A stretch of DNA of 6,032 nucleotides from Arthrobacter sp. (GCA_030146405.1 JASLBS010000033.1:1-6032); one strand, 5' to 3'; counted from the first letter of the stretch, positions 1-5,600 are shown. Numbers and translations are program-made. The notes: generated by a model not told the origin, from the sequence alone.

Positions 1-1
1 C

Positions 2-259
2 CCGGAACCGCTGGTCCCGGGCAATGTGGACGACGACGGAGAGCTCTCCTGGCAGGCGGACGCGCTCTGCGCCCAGACCGACCCCGAGGCGTTCTTCCCC
101 GAGAAGGGCGGCTCCACCCGCGACGCGAAGAAGGTCTGCGGTGCCTGCATGGTGAAGTCGGAGTGCCTCGAGTACGCATTGGAGAATGACGAGCGGTTCG
201 GGATCTGGGGCGGACTGTCCGAGCGCGAACGCCGCAGGTTGCGGAAGCAAGCGGTCTGA
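2..259 (+). CDS. whiB2: WhiB-family [4Fe-4S] transcriptional regulator, WhiB2/WhmD type (5' partial)
   Basis: Wbl proteins are small iron-sulfur regulators found in Actinobacteria; the WhiB2/WhmD branch controls septation and cell division in mycobacteria and, as WhiB, sporulation in Streptomyces. Counting from the GTG at 26, the four cluster ligands are C15, C38, C41 and C47 (spacing C-x22-C-x2-C-x5-C). They are followed by the G-I-W-G-G turn at residues 59-63 and a basic tail (E-R-E-R-R-R-L-R-K) that normally contacts DNA or sigma factor. The frame has no stop from base 2 to the GTG, and the upstream codons (P-E-P-L-V-P-G-N) resemble the acidic, variable N-terminus of this family. I therefore think the true start lies left of the window and the GTG at 26 is internal; if so, only a short N-terminal stretch is missing. 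Placement beside a convergent 'metallopeptidase family' gene and DUF3499 matches the whiB2 (Rv3260c) locus of M. tuberculosis. The family call is certain; the WhiB2 assignment rests on sequence resemblance and synteny. Confidence 0.9.
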   Translation, partial: PEPLVPGNVDDDGELSWQADALCAQTDPEAFFPEKGGSTRDAKKVCGACMVKSECLEYALENDERFGIWGGLSERERRRLRKQAV

Positions 260-263
260 TTCC

Positions 264-290
264 GCATCACCTGCATCACCTGCATCACCG
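264..290. repeat. 9-bp tandem repeat, three copies
   Basis: The unit GCATCACCT occurs three times head to tail (264-272, 273-281, 282-290), with the last base of the third copy changed to G. It starts five bases after the whiB2 stop codon and ends before the terminator hairpin. No gene lies here. It looks like a simple slippage repeat; no function is evident. Confidence 0.85.
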
Positions 291-301
291 CCGTTCCTTT
301 G

Positions 302-331
302 GACGCCCCGAAGCCCAGGCTTCGGGGCGTC
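302..331. terminator. Bidirectional terminator hairpin between whiB2 and the convergent metallopeptidase-like gene
   Basis: A perfect 14-bp stem pairs 302-315 with 318-331 around a two-base centre (in practice a loop of four or more bases). It lies 43 bases after the whiB2 stop and 38 bases beyond the stop of the convergent gene. There is no real T-tract on either side, as is common for high-GC actinobacterial terminators. Its position between two converging genes and its near-perfect symmetry support termination in both directions. Confidence 0.8.
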
Positions 332-369
332 TTGCGGTACAGCGGCAGCAGCCGCATCAGATCCGGCGA

Positions 370-864
370 TCAGGCCTGCGAGCGGCCGTACGCGGGATCC
401 ACGGCCTCGGGCGCGAGCCCCATGAGTTCGGCGGTCTGCTCCACCACGACGTCGTGGATCAGTTCGTTGACGGGCATGAACGCACGCGCCGCCATGAGGA
501 CGGGGTGCCGGTAGACGGTGATCACGGCCGCTCGCCCCGGCGCGGCGGGCCGGGCGGAGCCCAGCAGACCGCGAAGCGTTTCACCCGTCATGTCCTCGAG
601 TCCGTCCGGGATCTCCTGCACCACGATCTGCAGGTCCTGGATGCGCTCACCCCACAGCCGCTCGAGGCGCTGGGCCGATTCCATCACCCAGTCGTCGAAC
701 TTCTCGGAGCGGGATCGCGATCCGGGCAGGTGCTGGGGCAGCAGTTCGCCGCGCAGGCCCCGGCCGCGCCGGTTCCTGCGCCGTTCGTAGAACGATCGCG
801 CCGCCCGCCCGGACGACGCCGTCGGGTCGGTCAGCTCGACCGAGAAGGTTGGAGCATCCTGCAT
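370..864 (-). CDS. Metallopeptidase-family protein (DUF1025/PF06262-like) with degenerate zinc site
   Basis: This 164-residue protein resembles the actinobacterial 'metallopeptidase family protein' that sits next to whiB2 (Rv3259 in M. tuberculosis). Recognisable features are the basic stretch at residues 28-39 (E-R-R-R-N-R-R-G-R-G-L-R), the following L-L-P-x-H-L-P-G-x-R-S-R-S-E-x-F segment (41-56), the W-G-E-R region, the P-A-A-P-G-R-A-A-V-I-T-V-Y-R-x-P strand (106-121), and a C-terminal helix E-L-I-H-D-V-V-V-E-Q-T-A-E-L-M-G-L (134-150). In zinc-dependent relatives that helix carries H-E-x-x-H; here the aligned residues are E142-Q-T-A-E146, so both metal-binding histidines and the catalytic glutamate are replaced. 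Peptidase activity is therefore unlikely. It has no signal peptide or membrane segment and is probably cytoplasmic. The ATG at 862-864 has no good ribosome-binding site (the nearest GGGAGG is 15 nt away), but a TAGAGT hexamer lies 6 nt upstream, so the mRNA may be leaderless. It is convergent with whiB2 and divergent from DUF3499. Confidence 0.82.
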   Translation of the reverse strand: MQDAPTFSVELTDPTASSGRAARSFYERRRNRRGRGLRGELLPQHLPGSRSRSEKFDDWVMESAQRLERLWGERIQDLQIVVQEIPDGLEDMTGETLRGLLGSARPAAPGRAAVITVYRHPVLMAARAFMPVNELIHDVVVEQTAELMGLAPEAVDPAYGRSQA

Positions 865-876
865 AGGAAAACTCTA
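865..876 (-). promoter_or_regulatory. Candidate leaderless -10 element for the metallopeptidase-like gene
   Basis: Read on the minus strand, TAGAGT (871-876) fits the actinobacterial TANNNT -10 consensus and ends 6 nt before the ATG. Transcription starting at the usual distance would begin at or very near the start codon. No convincing -35 is visible about 17 bp upstream. The lack of a well-spaced ribosome-binding site supports this reading. Confidence 0.45.
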
Positions 877-975
877 AAGCCTCCCGCCACCTCCCCGCAC
901 TCATTGCTCCGGCCGGAGGACCGGTCTTCCCTGCGCCGCTCCACCGCGCCCTGACTGCTGCAGGACCCGAACCCC

Positions 976-991
976 GGTAGGCTTGCCGATC
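976..991 (+). promoter_or_regulatory. Candidate -10 element (TAGGCT) directly before the DUF3499 start
   Basis: TAGGCT at 978-983 is a good actinobacterial -10 hexamer and ends 8 nt before the GTG at 992, which would put the transcription start on or beside the start codon. The overlapping GGTAGG at 976-981 could instead act as a weak ribosome-binding site 10 nt from the GTG. Either reading favours GTG 992 over the TTG at 983. No clear -35 box is seen. Confidence 0.5.
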
Positions 992-1375
992 GTGGGATCC
1001 CTTCGTCAATGCTCCAGATCAGCCTGCCAGCGGCCGGCAGTTGCCACACTGACGTACGTCTACGCAGATTCCACCGCCGTCCTCGGACCCCTCGCCACCT
1101 ACGCCGAACCGCACACCTATGACCTGTGTGCACTGCACGCCGGGCGGCTGACCGTACCTCGCGGCTGGGAAGTGGTCCGCCTCGCGCTGCCGGATGCGCC
1201 ACCGGAGCACAACTCGGACGATCTCCTGGCGCTCGCAGACGCCGTCCGCGAAGCCGCTGCCGAGCGCCCCGTGGAGCCCCTGCAGGGGCAGCGCGGCAGC
1301 AGGGCGCCCATGGAACCGCCGGCCGGGGTCAGTGGCCCCCGGCGCGGTCACCTCAGGATCCTCCGCGATCCCTGA
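992..1375 (+). CDS. DUF3499 family protein (putative small zinc-binding protein)
   Basis: This is a 127-residue member of DUF3499, a family of unknown function widespread in Actinobacteria (Rv3258c in M. tuberculosis). The N-terminal half is highly characteristic: R-Q-C-S-R-S-A-C near the start, then P-A-V-A-T-L-T-Y-V-Y-A-D-S-T-A-V-L-G, Y-A-E-P-H-x-Y-D-L-C-x-x-H, and P-R-G-W-E-V-V-R-L. Counting from GTG 992, C7, C12, C46 and H49 form a likely metal-binding set (C-x4-C ... C-x2-H). The middle is a variable Ala/Glu/Pro-rich linker and the protein ends with the conserved R-R-G-H-L-R-I-L-R-D-P. It has no signal or membrane segment. A longer frame from TTG 983 adds three residues, but GTG 992 begins with G-S-L-R-Q-C-S-R as in relatives and is better placed relative to TAGGCT/GGTAGG. 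It is divergent from the metallopeptidase-like gene, sharing a 127-bp promoter region. The zinc role is inferred from the ligands only. Confidence 0.9.
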   Translation: MGSLRQCSRSACQRPAVATLTYVYADSTAVLGPLATYAEPHTYDLCALHAGRLTVPRGWEVVRLALPDAPPEHNSDDLLALADAVREAAAERPVEPLQGQRGSRAPMEPPAGVSGPRRGHLRILRDP

Positions 1376-1477
1376 GCCCGGTGCACGCCCGTCCTGACCC
1401 CGGCGGGCAGGGCCTGGTCGGGTCGTGGACGGTGCGGGTAGGTGGAACCCGAGTGGGAGCGCGTCAGCGCCCGGCGG

Positions 1478-1491
1478 TACGCTTGGAGGCA
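1478..1491 (+). promoter_or_regulatory. Candidate promoter -10 (TACGCT) for the Trm112-like/ahcY transcript
   Basis: The 148-bp gap between DUF3499 and the Trm112-like gene contains GGTACGCTTGG, whose TACGCT (1478-1483) fits the TANNNT -10 consensus. A start about 7 nt downstream gives a leader of roughly 33 nt containing the GAAGG ribosome-binding site. The -35 region around 1455-1461 is G-rich with no clear match. The rest of the gap (1376-1477) holds nothing I can identify. Confidence 0.4.
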
Positions 1492-1523
1492 GACTTCCCA
1501 CCCGTTCCGAGCGAAGGCTTACC

Positions 1524-1715
1524 ATGGCGAATCTCCCAGCACGGCTCCTCGACGTTCTTCGCTGCCCCGTGACCGGATCCCCGCTGATCCAGGAGGGTGA
1601 CACCCTCCGCTCCATCGATCCCGGGCCCGACGGCAAGCCCCTGCGGTACGTCCTCGACGAGGGCATCCCGGTGCTGCTCCCCGCCGCTCGGCACACGACT
1701 CCCGCCGGCGCCTGA
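1524..1715 (+). CDS. Trm112-family protein (UPF0434-like)
   Basis: A 63-residue protein of the Trm112/UPF0434 family. In eukaryotes and archaea Trm112 stabilises and activates SAM-dependent methyltransferases acting on tRNA, rRNA and release factor; the bacterial role is mostly unproven. Visible family features are L-L-D-V-L-R-C-P-V-T-G-S-P-L at residues 8-21, a short variable loop with P-G-P-D-G-K-P-L-R-Y, and D-E-G-I-P-V-L-L-P near the C-terminus, equivalent to the R-D-G-I-P-V-L-L of E. coli YcaR. Only one cysteine (C14) is present, so the four-cysteine zinc site of some relatives is missing. The frame extends upstream to 1425, but the ATG at 1524 is chosen because GAAGG at 1513-1517 is 6 nt away and the family begins just before L-L-D-x-L-x-C-P. 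ahcY follows after 62 bp with no terminator, so the two are probably co-transcribed, which suggests a link to methylation. Confidence 0.88.
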   Translation: MANLPARLLDVLRCPVTGSPLIQEGDTLRSIDPGPDGKPLRYVLDEGIPVLLPAARHTTPAGA

Positions 1716-1777
1716 GGGCGCTCCCTCCCTTCCCTGCGCACAACCCCGCAGCCTCGACCTCCAGCTAGGAACAGCAC

Positions 1778-3277
1778 ATGACCTTCGATTACAAAGTTGC
1801 CGACCTCTCCCTCGCCGAAGCCGGACGTCACCAGATCCGCCTCGCGGAACACGAGATGCCCGGTCTGATGTCCCTGCGTCGCGAGTACGCGGACGCCCAG
1901 CCCCTCGCGGGGGCGCGCATCGCCGGGTCCCTGCACATGACCGTGCAGACGGCCGTGCTCATCGAGACCCTGACGTTCCTCGGTGCCGAGGTCCGCTGGG
2001 CCTCCTGCAACATCTTCTCCACACAGGACGAGGCCGCGGCCGCCGTCGTGGTGGGAACCGGCACCGTGGAGGAGCCCGCGGGCGTCCCCGTCTTCGCCTG
2101 GAAGAACGAGACGCTGGAGGATTACTGGTGGACGGCCACGCAGATCCTCACCTGGCCGGGCCAGGCGGAGGGCCTCGGCCCCAACATGATCCTGGACGAC
2201 GGCGGTGACGCCACCATGCTGGTGCACAAGGGTGCGGAATTCGAGGAGCTCGGTGCCGTGCCGGCCGACCCTCGGGAGGGCGACGCCGATTACTCGCACG
2301 AGTTCACGGTCTTCCTGGACACGATCCGGTCCACCTTCGAGTCCGAGCCGAGGAAGTGGAGCACCATCGCCGCCGGCATCAAGGGCGTGACCGAGGAGAC
2401 CACCACCGGTGTGCTGCGCCTGTACCAGCTGGCGGCGCAGGGCAAGCTCCGCTTCCCGGCCATCAACGTCAACGATTCCGTGACGAAGTCCAAGTTCGAC
2501 AACAAATACGGCATCCGCCACTCGTTGCCCGACGGCCTGAACCGCGCCACGGACGTACTGATCGGCGGCAAGGTCGCCGTCGTCTGCGGGTACGGCGACG
2601 TCGGCAAGGGTGCGGCCGAGGCCCTGCGTGGCCAGGGCGCCCGCGTGATCGTCACCGAGATCGACCCCATCTGCGCGCTCCAGGCCGCGATGGACGGCTA
2701 CCAGGTGGCCACGCTCGAGACGGTGCTCGCCCAGGGCGACATCTTCATCACCACCACCGGCAACAAGGATGTGATCATGGCCCGGCACATGGCCGGCATG
2801 AAGCACCAGGCCATCGTGGGCAACATCGGGCACTTCGACAACGAGATCGACATCGCGGGCCTTGCGCGCATCCCCGGCGTGGAGAAGATCGAGATCAAGC
2901 CGCAGGTCCACGAGTGGGTCATCCCCGCGAACGAGTCCGAGGACGTTCAGCAGCACTCGATCATCATGCTGTCCGAGGGGCGTCTGCTGAACCTCGGCAA
3001 CGCCACCGGACACCCCTCCTTCGTGATGAGCAATTCCTTCGCGAACCAGACCATCGCGCAGATCGAGCTGTACACGAAGTTCGAGCAGGACGACGCCGAG
3101 GGCAACCGCGAGTACGCGAACGAGGTGTACGTGCTGCCGAAGATCCTCGACGAGAAGGTGGCGCGCCTGCACCTCGACGCGCTGGGCGTGGAGCTCACCG
3201 AGCTCACCAAGGGCCAGGCCGAGTACCTGGACGTGGACGTGGCCGGCCCGTTCAAGTCCGAGCAGTACCGCTACTAG
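1778..3277 (+). CDS. ahcY: Adenosylhomocysteinase (S-adenosyl-L-homocysteine hydrolase)
   Basis: Catalyses NAD-dependent, reversible cleavage of S-adenosylhomocysteine to adenosine and homocysteine in the cytoplasm, relieving product inhibition of methyltransferases and feeding methionine synthesis. At 499 residues it has the length of the M. tuberculosis enzyme (495) and includes the extra segment found in many bacterial and plant forms (about 160-200) compared with the human enzyme. Conserved parts in order: S-L-H-M-T-V-Q-T-A (H53, substrate side), I-L-D-D-G-G-D-A-T (138-146), E-E-T-T-T-G-V (206-212), N-D-S-V-T-K-S-K-F-D-N (232-242, with the catalytic K237/D241 pair), the Rossmann loop G-Y-G-D-V-G-K-G (271-278), G-N-I-G-H-F-D-N-E-I (348-357), N-L-G-N-A-T-G-H-P-S-F-V-M-S (405-418), and the C-terminal K493...Y497-R-Y that reaches into the partner subunit's NAD site in the tetramer. 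All key residues are intact. ATG 1778 has AGGA (1767-1770) 7 nt upstream. It lies 62 bp after the Trm112-like gene and is followed by a hairpin. Confidence 0.98.
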   Translation: MTFDYKVADLSLAEAGRHQIRLAEHEMPGLMSLRREYADAQPLAGARIAGSLHMTVQTAVLIETLTFLGAEVRWASCNIFSTQDEAAAAVVVGTGTVEEPAGVPVFAWKNETLEDYWWTATQILTWPGQAEGLGPNMILDDGGDATMLVHKGAEFEELGAVPADPREGDADYSHEFTVFLDTIRSTFESEPRKWSTIAAGIKGVTEETTTGVLRLYQLAAQGKLRFPAINVNDSVTKSKFDNKYGIRHSLPDGLNRATDVLIGGKVAVVCGYGDVGKGAAEALRGQGARVIVTEIDPICALQAAMDGYQVATLETVLAQGDIFITTTGNKDVIMARHMAGMKHQAIVGNIGHFDNEIDIAGLARIPGVEKIEIKPQVHEWVIPANESEDVQQHSIIMLSEGRLLNLGNATGHPSFVMSNSFANQTIAQIELYTKFEQDDAEGNREYANEVYVLPKILDEKVARLHLDALGVELTELTKGQAEYLDVDVAGPFKSEQYRY

Positions 3278-3290
3278 TACCGGGGCCGAA

Positions 3291-3328
3291 GGGTGCTGCC
3301 GGGTTCCGCGAGGGGCCCGGTGGCACCC
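3291..3328 (+). terminator. Candidate terminator after ahcY
   Basis: Thirteen bases after the ahcY stop, GGGTGC (3291-3296) pairs with GCACCC (3323-3328) and CCGGG (3299-3303) with CCCGG (3316-3320). A symmetric TG/TG internal loop separates the two helices and the terminal loop is 12 nt. The sequence after it (TAATCGTTGT) is mildly T-rich. It would separate ahcY from the L,D-transpeptidase gene, which has its own leader. Confidence 0.5.
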
Positions 3329-3381
3329 TAATCGTTGTGAAGTTCGTACCCGATACGAGCCCGTGCGGGTGAACCCCGCCG

Positions 3382-3413
3382 TAGGATCTCTGGAGGGTAT
3401 TCACGGTGAGGGG
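3382..3413 (+). promoter_or_regulatory. Candidate -10 and ribosome-binding site for the L,D-transpeptidase gene
   Basis: TAGGAT at 3382-3387 fits the -10 consensus and would start transcription near 3394-3395, giving a leader of about 25 nt. GGTGAGGGG (3405-3413) is the ribosome-binding site, 5 nt before the ATG at 3419. No clear -35 is visible. Just upstream, 3342-3352 and 3366-3374 form a bulged inverted repeat (GTTC-GT-ACCCG / CGGGT-GAAC) that could be an operator. Confidence 0.4.
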
Positions 3414-3418
3414 CAGGT

Positions 3419-4720
3419 ATGCGCAGCAAGCAGGAAAGCGGCACGGACGCGGCACGTCGTAGGGGCTGGAAGATCACGGCGATCGGCGCGGCCGCGGTGG
3501 TGGTGATCGGCGGAGGCATCGGGATCGCCACGGTGTCGCCCTGGGACAACGCATCGTCCCCCTCTGCATCGTCCCCCTCTGCATCGTCCTCCGCACCTGA
3601 GGCGGCACCCGGGGCGGCAGCACCCGAGGCCTCCGCTGCGCCGCCGGCAGAGGCTCCTGACGCCGCCTTCTCGGTGGGTGTGACTCCCGTCAGTGACGCC
3701 ACCGCGGTCAACCCCGTCACCGTGGCGGCCGTGGCCGTGGAGGGCGGCACGCTCGAGAGCGTGGACCTGACGCCCGCGGTCGGTGGTACGCCCGTGGCGG
3801 GAACGCTCTCCGAGGACGGCGCGAGCTGGACGGCGTCGGAGCGCCTGGCCTTCGACACCGGGTACACGTTCTCCTACACCGTGCAGGACTCCGGGGGAGC
3901 GAGCCGGACCGGGACGTCCAGCTTCACCACCGTGGAACCGGCCAACGAGGCCGACGCGTCGATGTTCCCGCTGGACGGCAGCACGGTGGGTACCGGGCAG
4001 CCGCTCGAATTCAACTTCAGCGAACCCGTGACCAACCGGGACGCCGTGGAGGAGGCCATCACGGTGACGAGCACCAGTGCCCAGCCCGGTGCCTTCTACT
4101 GGCTCTCGGACACCAAGGTGCGCTACCGGCCCGAGAACTTCTGGGCGCCCAACAGCACCATCACCGTGAAGGCCGACCTCTTCGGCGTGGACTTCGGCAA
4201 CGGGATGATCGGCAACGGTGACGAGTCCCTGACCGTGAAGACCCACAACACGCGACTGGCCGTGGTGGACAACATCACCAAGACCATGAACGTGTACCTG
4301 GACGGCACGCTGGACCGCACGTTCCCGATCACGCTCGGCACGGAGGAATGGCCGTCCACCGAGGGCTACATGGTGGTCATGGAGAAGTACGAGTCCACGC
4401 GGTTCACCGCGGAATCGATCGGCCTGCAGCCCGGCGACCCCGCGTACTACCCGCCCACCGTGGTGCAGCACGCCAGCCGGTTGAGCAAGGGCGGAGCCTT
4501 CGTCCACGAGGCCCTGCCGGCGGCGCAGGTGGCCCTGGGCAACCTGAATGTGTCCCACGGCTGCATCGGGATGTCCCCGGAGGGCGCCGAGTACTTCTAC
4601 AACACCTTCGGCCCCGGTGACGTGGTGCAGATCCTCAACACGGATTACGGGCCCATGTACGTGGAGGACGGCTTCGGCGACTGGAACGTGCCCTGGAACG
4701 AATGGGTGAACCAGCCCTAG
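3419..4720 (+). CDS. Membrane-anchored L,D-transpeptidase with two Ig-like domains and YkuD catalytic domain
   Basis: L,D-transpeptidases make 3->3 peptidoglycan cross-links outside the membrane, are inhibited by carbapenems and tolerate most other beta-lactams. Architecture of this 433-residue protein: basic cytoplasmic N-terminus (R-R-R at 13-15), one hydrophobic segment at about 17-39 with no lipobox (likely an uncleaved anchor), a Ser/Pro/Ala linker (44-82), a first Ig-like domain (about 83-173), a second of the LdtMt2 type (about 176-276), then the YkuD domain (about 279-405). The active site is visible as H363 and S379-H380-G-C382, with C382 the nucleophile. The C-terminal cap D-W-N-V-P-W-N-E-W (421-429) matches the equivalent part of M. 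tuberculosis LdtMt2. One difference is glycine at 384, where LdtMt2 has the asparagine of its S-H-G-C-L-N motif. The linker contains a perfect 15-bp DNA repeat. The start is supported by GAGGGG 5 nt upstream. It is probably transcribed alone: a hairpin precedes it and a long hairpin follows. Confidence 0.93.
   Translation: MRSKQESGTDAARRRGWKITAIGAAAVVVIGGGIGIATVSPWDNASSPSASSPSASSSAPEAAPGAAAPEASAAPPAEAPDAAFSVGVTPVSDATAVNPVTVAAVAVEGGTLESVDLTPAVGGTPVAGTLSEDGASWTASERLAFDTGYTFSYTVQDSGGASRTGTSSFTTVEPANEADASMFPLDGSTVGTGQPLEFNFSEPVTNRDAVEEAITVTSTSAQPGAFYWLSDTKVRYRPENFWAPNSTITVKADLFGVDFGNGMIGNGDESLTVKTHNTRLAVVDNITKTMNVYLDGTLDRTFPITLGTEEWPSTEGYMVVMEKYESTRFTAESIGLQPGDPAYYPPTVVQHASRLSKGGAFVHEALPAAQVALGNLNVSHGCIGMSPEGAEYFYNTFGPGDVVQILNTDYGPMYVEDGFGDWNVPWNEWVNQP
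3551..3589. repeat. 15-bp in-frame tandem repeat in the L,D-transpeptidase linker
   Basis: The unit GCATCGTCCCCCTCT is repeated perfectly at 3551-3565 and 3566-3580, followed by its first nine bases at 3581-3589 (2.6 copies). Each unit encodes A-S-S-P-S. Because 15 is a multiple of three, gain or loss of a copy changes linker length without a frameshift. Confidence 0.9.
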
Positions 4721-4740
4721 GCTGCGTTCCCGAACCGAGG

Positions 4741-4787
4741 GAAGAGGCTCCGCACGTCAGCCGAAGGGCAGCGTGTGGAGCCTCTTC
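4741..4787. terminator. Long stem-loop between convergent genes, overlapping the RDD gene's 3' end
   Basis: Bases 4741-4756 pair with 4772-4787 in a 16-bp stem with one G-T wobble and a 15-nt loop. It lies 20 bases after the transpeptidase stop, and its right half is inside the last codons of the convergent RDD gene, whose stop codon falls in the loop (4757-4759). There is no T-tract. The likely role is termination of both transcripts. Confidence 0.7.
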
Positions 4788-5557
4788 GCTGTGGCCTCCG
4801 AGCGCTCCCGCTGCCGCATCATGGTTGCGTAGTCGCGGTCACGGCGTGAGGCGATCACCGCGTGCAGGAACTCCTCCGGCTGGATGCCTGCCGGCGGGGG
4901 AGGCGAGACGTGCTGTGCGGCCTCGGCCGCGAGATCCACGGACAGGGAGTACCGCGCCTGCGGGGTGAGCCGTGGTGCCTGCGCCAGGAACTGCGACATC
5001 CGGCGGGCCAGCGCGTCCGGGAGGCGGCCGATGTCGGCCGTGGCCGCCCACTGCGTCATGCGCGGCGGCATTACGGCCAGGGCACGCGGGCGCACCACCA
5101 CGCGCTCGCGCATCGCGTAGGTGCCGGCGAGGAGGTCACCGAGGCGCTTGGACCGTTCGTTGAACAGGGAGACGAGGAAGGCCAGGGACCCGGCGAGGAT
5201 GTAGATCTCGAAGATGGCCAGCATCCCGCGGATGAAGGCGTGGCGGAAGCGGATGGCGCCGCCGTCGTCGCGCACGATCCGCAGTCCCATCACGAGGCGA
5301 CCGAGGGACTTCCCGCGGGTGAGCGTCTCCACGGTCACCGGGATCACGAGCAGGATCAGGATGGTGCTGACCAGCACCACGGCGTTGGTGAGCGCAGGGT
5401 CCAGGACGCCGCCGAACACGTTGCCGATCAGCAACAGCAGCAGGATCGCGAGGATCACCTGGGCCACGATGTCGATCAGGATGCTCAGCCCCCGCGCGGC
5501 GAAACCGGCGGGTTTGAGCTCGAGGACCACTGCCTCGCCGGTGACGATCGAACTCAT
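4757..5557 (-). CDS. RDD family integral membrane protein
   Basis: RDD proteins are small membrane proteins named for conserved Arg and Asp residues; some have been linked to ion transport, but most have no known function. In this 266-residue protein R22 and D29 lie at the start of the first membrane helix (about 24-48, with a run of Leu/Ile), the second helix is about 57-78, and a third about 112-133. The loop between helices 2 and 3 has the typical G-K-S-L-G-R-L-V-M-G-L-R-I-V (82-95), and R-L-G-D-L-L-A-G-T (138-146) supplies the last conserved Asp. A cytoplasmic tail of about 115 residues follows (Arg/Ala/Gln-rich, with P-P-P-P at 219-222); similar long tails occur in actinobacterial versions such as Rv3695. 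ATG 5555-5557 is preceded on its strand by AGGGGGAG with about 4 nt spacing. It is divergent from the SpoIIM-type gene, as in Rv3695/Rv3694c, and that cluster usually continues with DUF58 and MoxR genes. The tail's role is unknown. Confidence 0.92.
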   Translation of the reverse strand: MSSIVTGEAVVLELKPAGFAARGLSILIDIVAQVILAILLLLLIGNVFGGVLDPALTNAVVLVSTILILLVIPVTVETLTRGKSLGRLVMGLRIVRDDGGAIRFRHAFIRGMLAIFEIYILAGSLAFLVSLFNERSKRLGDLLAGTYAMRERVVVRPRALAVMPPRMTQWAATADIGRLPDALARRMSQFLAQAPRLTPQARYSLSVDLAAEAAQHVSPPPPAGIQPEEFLHAVIASRRDRDYATMMRQRERSEATAKRLHTLPFG

Positions 5558-5600
5558 GGTGCTCCCCCTGGCGGTTCGTCCGGTGCCTGTCCTTCATGGC

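Noticed and set aside
454..954. Plus-strand frames of 166 and 90 codons across the metallopeptidase-like gene
   Set aside because: They are antisense to the gene with family-level matches and have no start signals or motifs.
1425..1523. Longer start for the Trm112-like protein (33 extra residues)
   Set aside because: The extension would contain the proposed promoter, has low-complexity Gly/Ser/Arg content unlike the family, and the ATG at 1524 has a good ribosome-binding site.
1716..1777. Possible SAH or SAM riboswitch upstream of ahcY
   Set aside because: The gap is only 62 bp, and I cannot find the paired elements or conserved core of the SAH riboswitch in it or in 1376-1523.
1019..3172. 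A 717-codon open frame on the minus strand across DUF3499, the Trm112-like gene and ahcY
   Set aside because: It is antisense to three well-conserved genes. Its composition (Val/Leu/Gly/Arg/Asp/His-rich) is what high-GC antisense frames give, and no family motif is visible.
2356..3372. A 338-codon plus-strand frame overlapping ahcY in another phase
   Set aside because: Arg/Gly/His/Pro-rich out-of-frame reading of ahcY with no plausible start signal; ahcY itself is unmistakable.
3278..3418. Possible cyclic di-AMP (ydaO-type) riboswitch before the cell-wall enzyme
   Set aside because: Such riboswitches precede some actinobacterial cell-wall genes, but the gap is short, is partly filled by the ahcY terminator and promoter, and shows no recognisable core motifs.
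3401..4558. A 385-codon minus-strand frame opposite the L,D-transpeptidase
   Set aside because: Antisense shadow of a strongly supported gene; Arg/Gly/His-rich with no recognisable domain.
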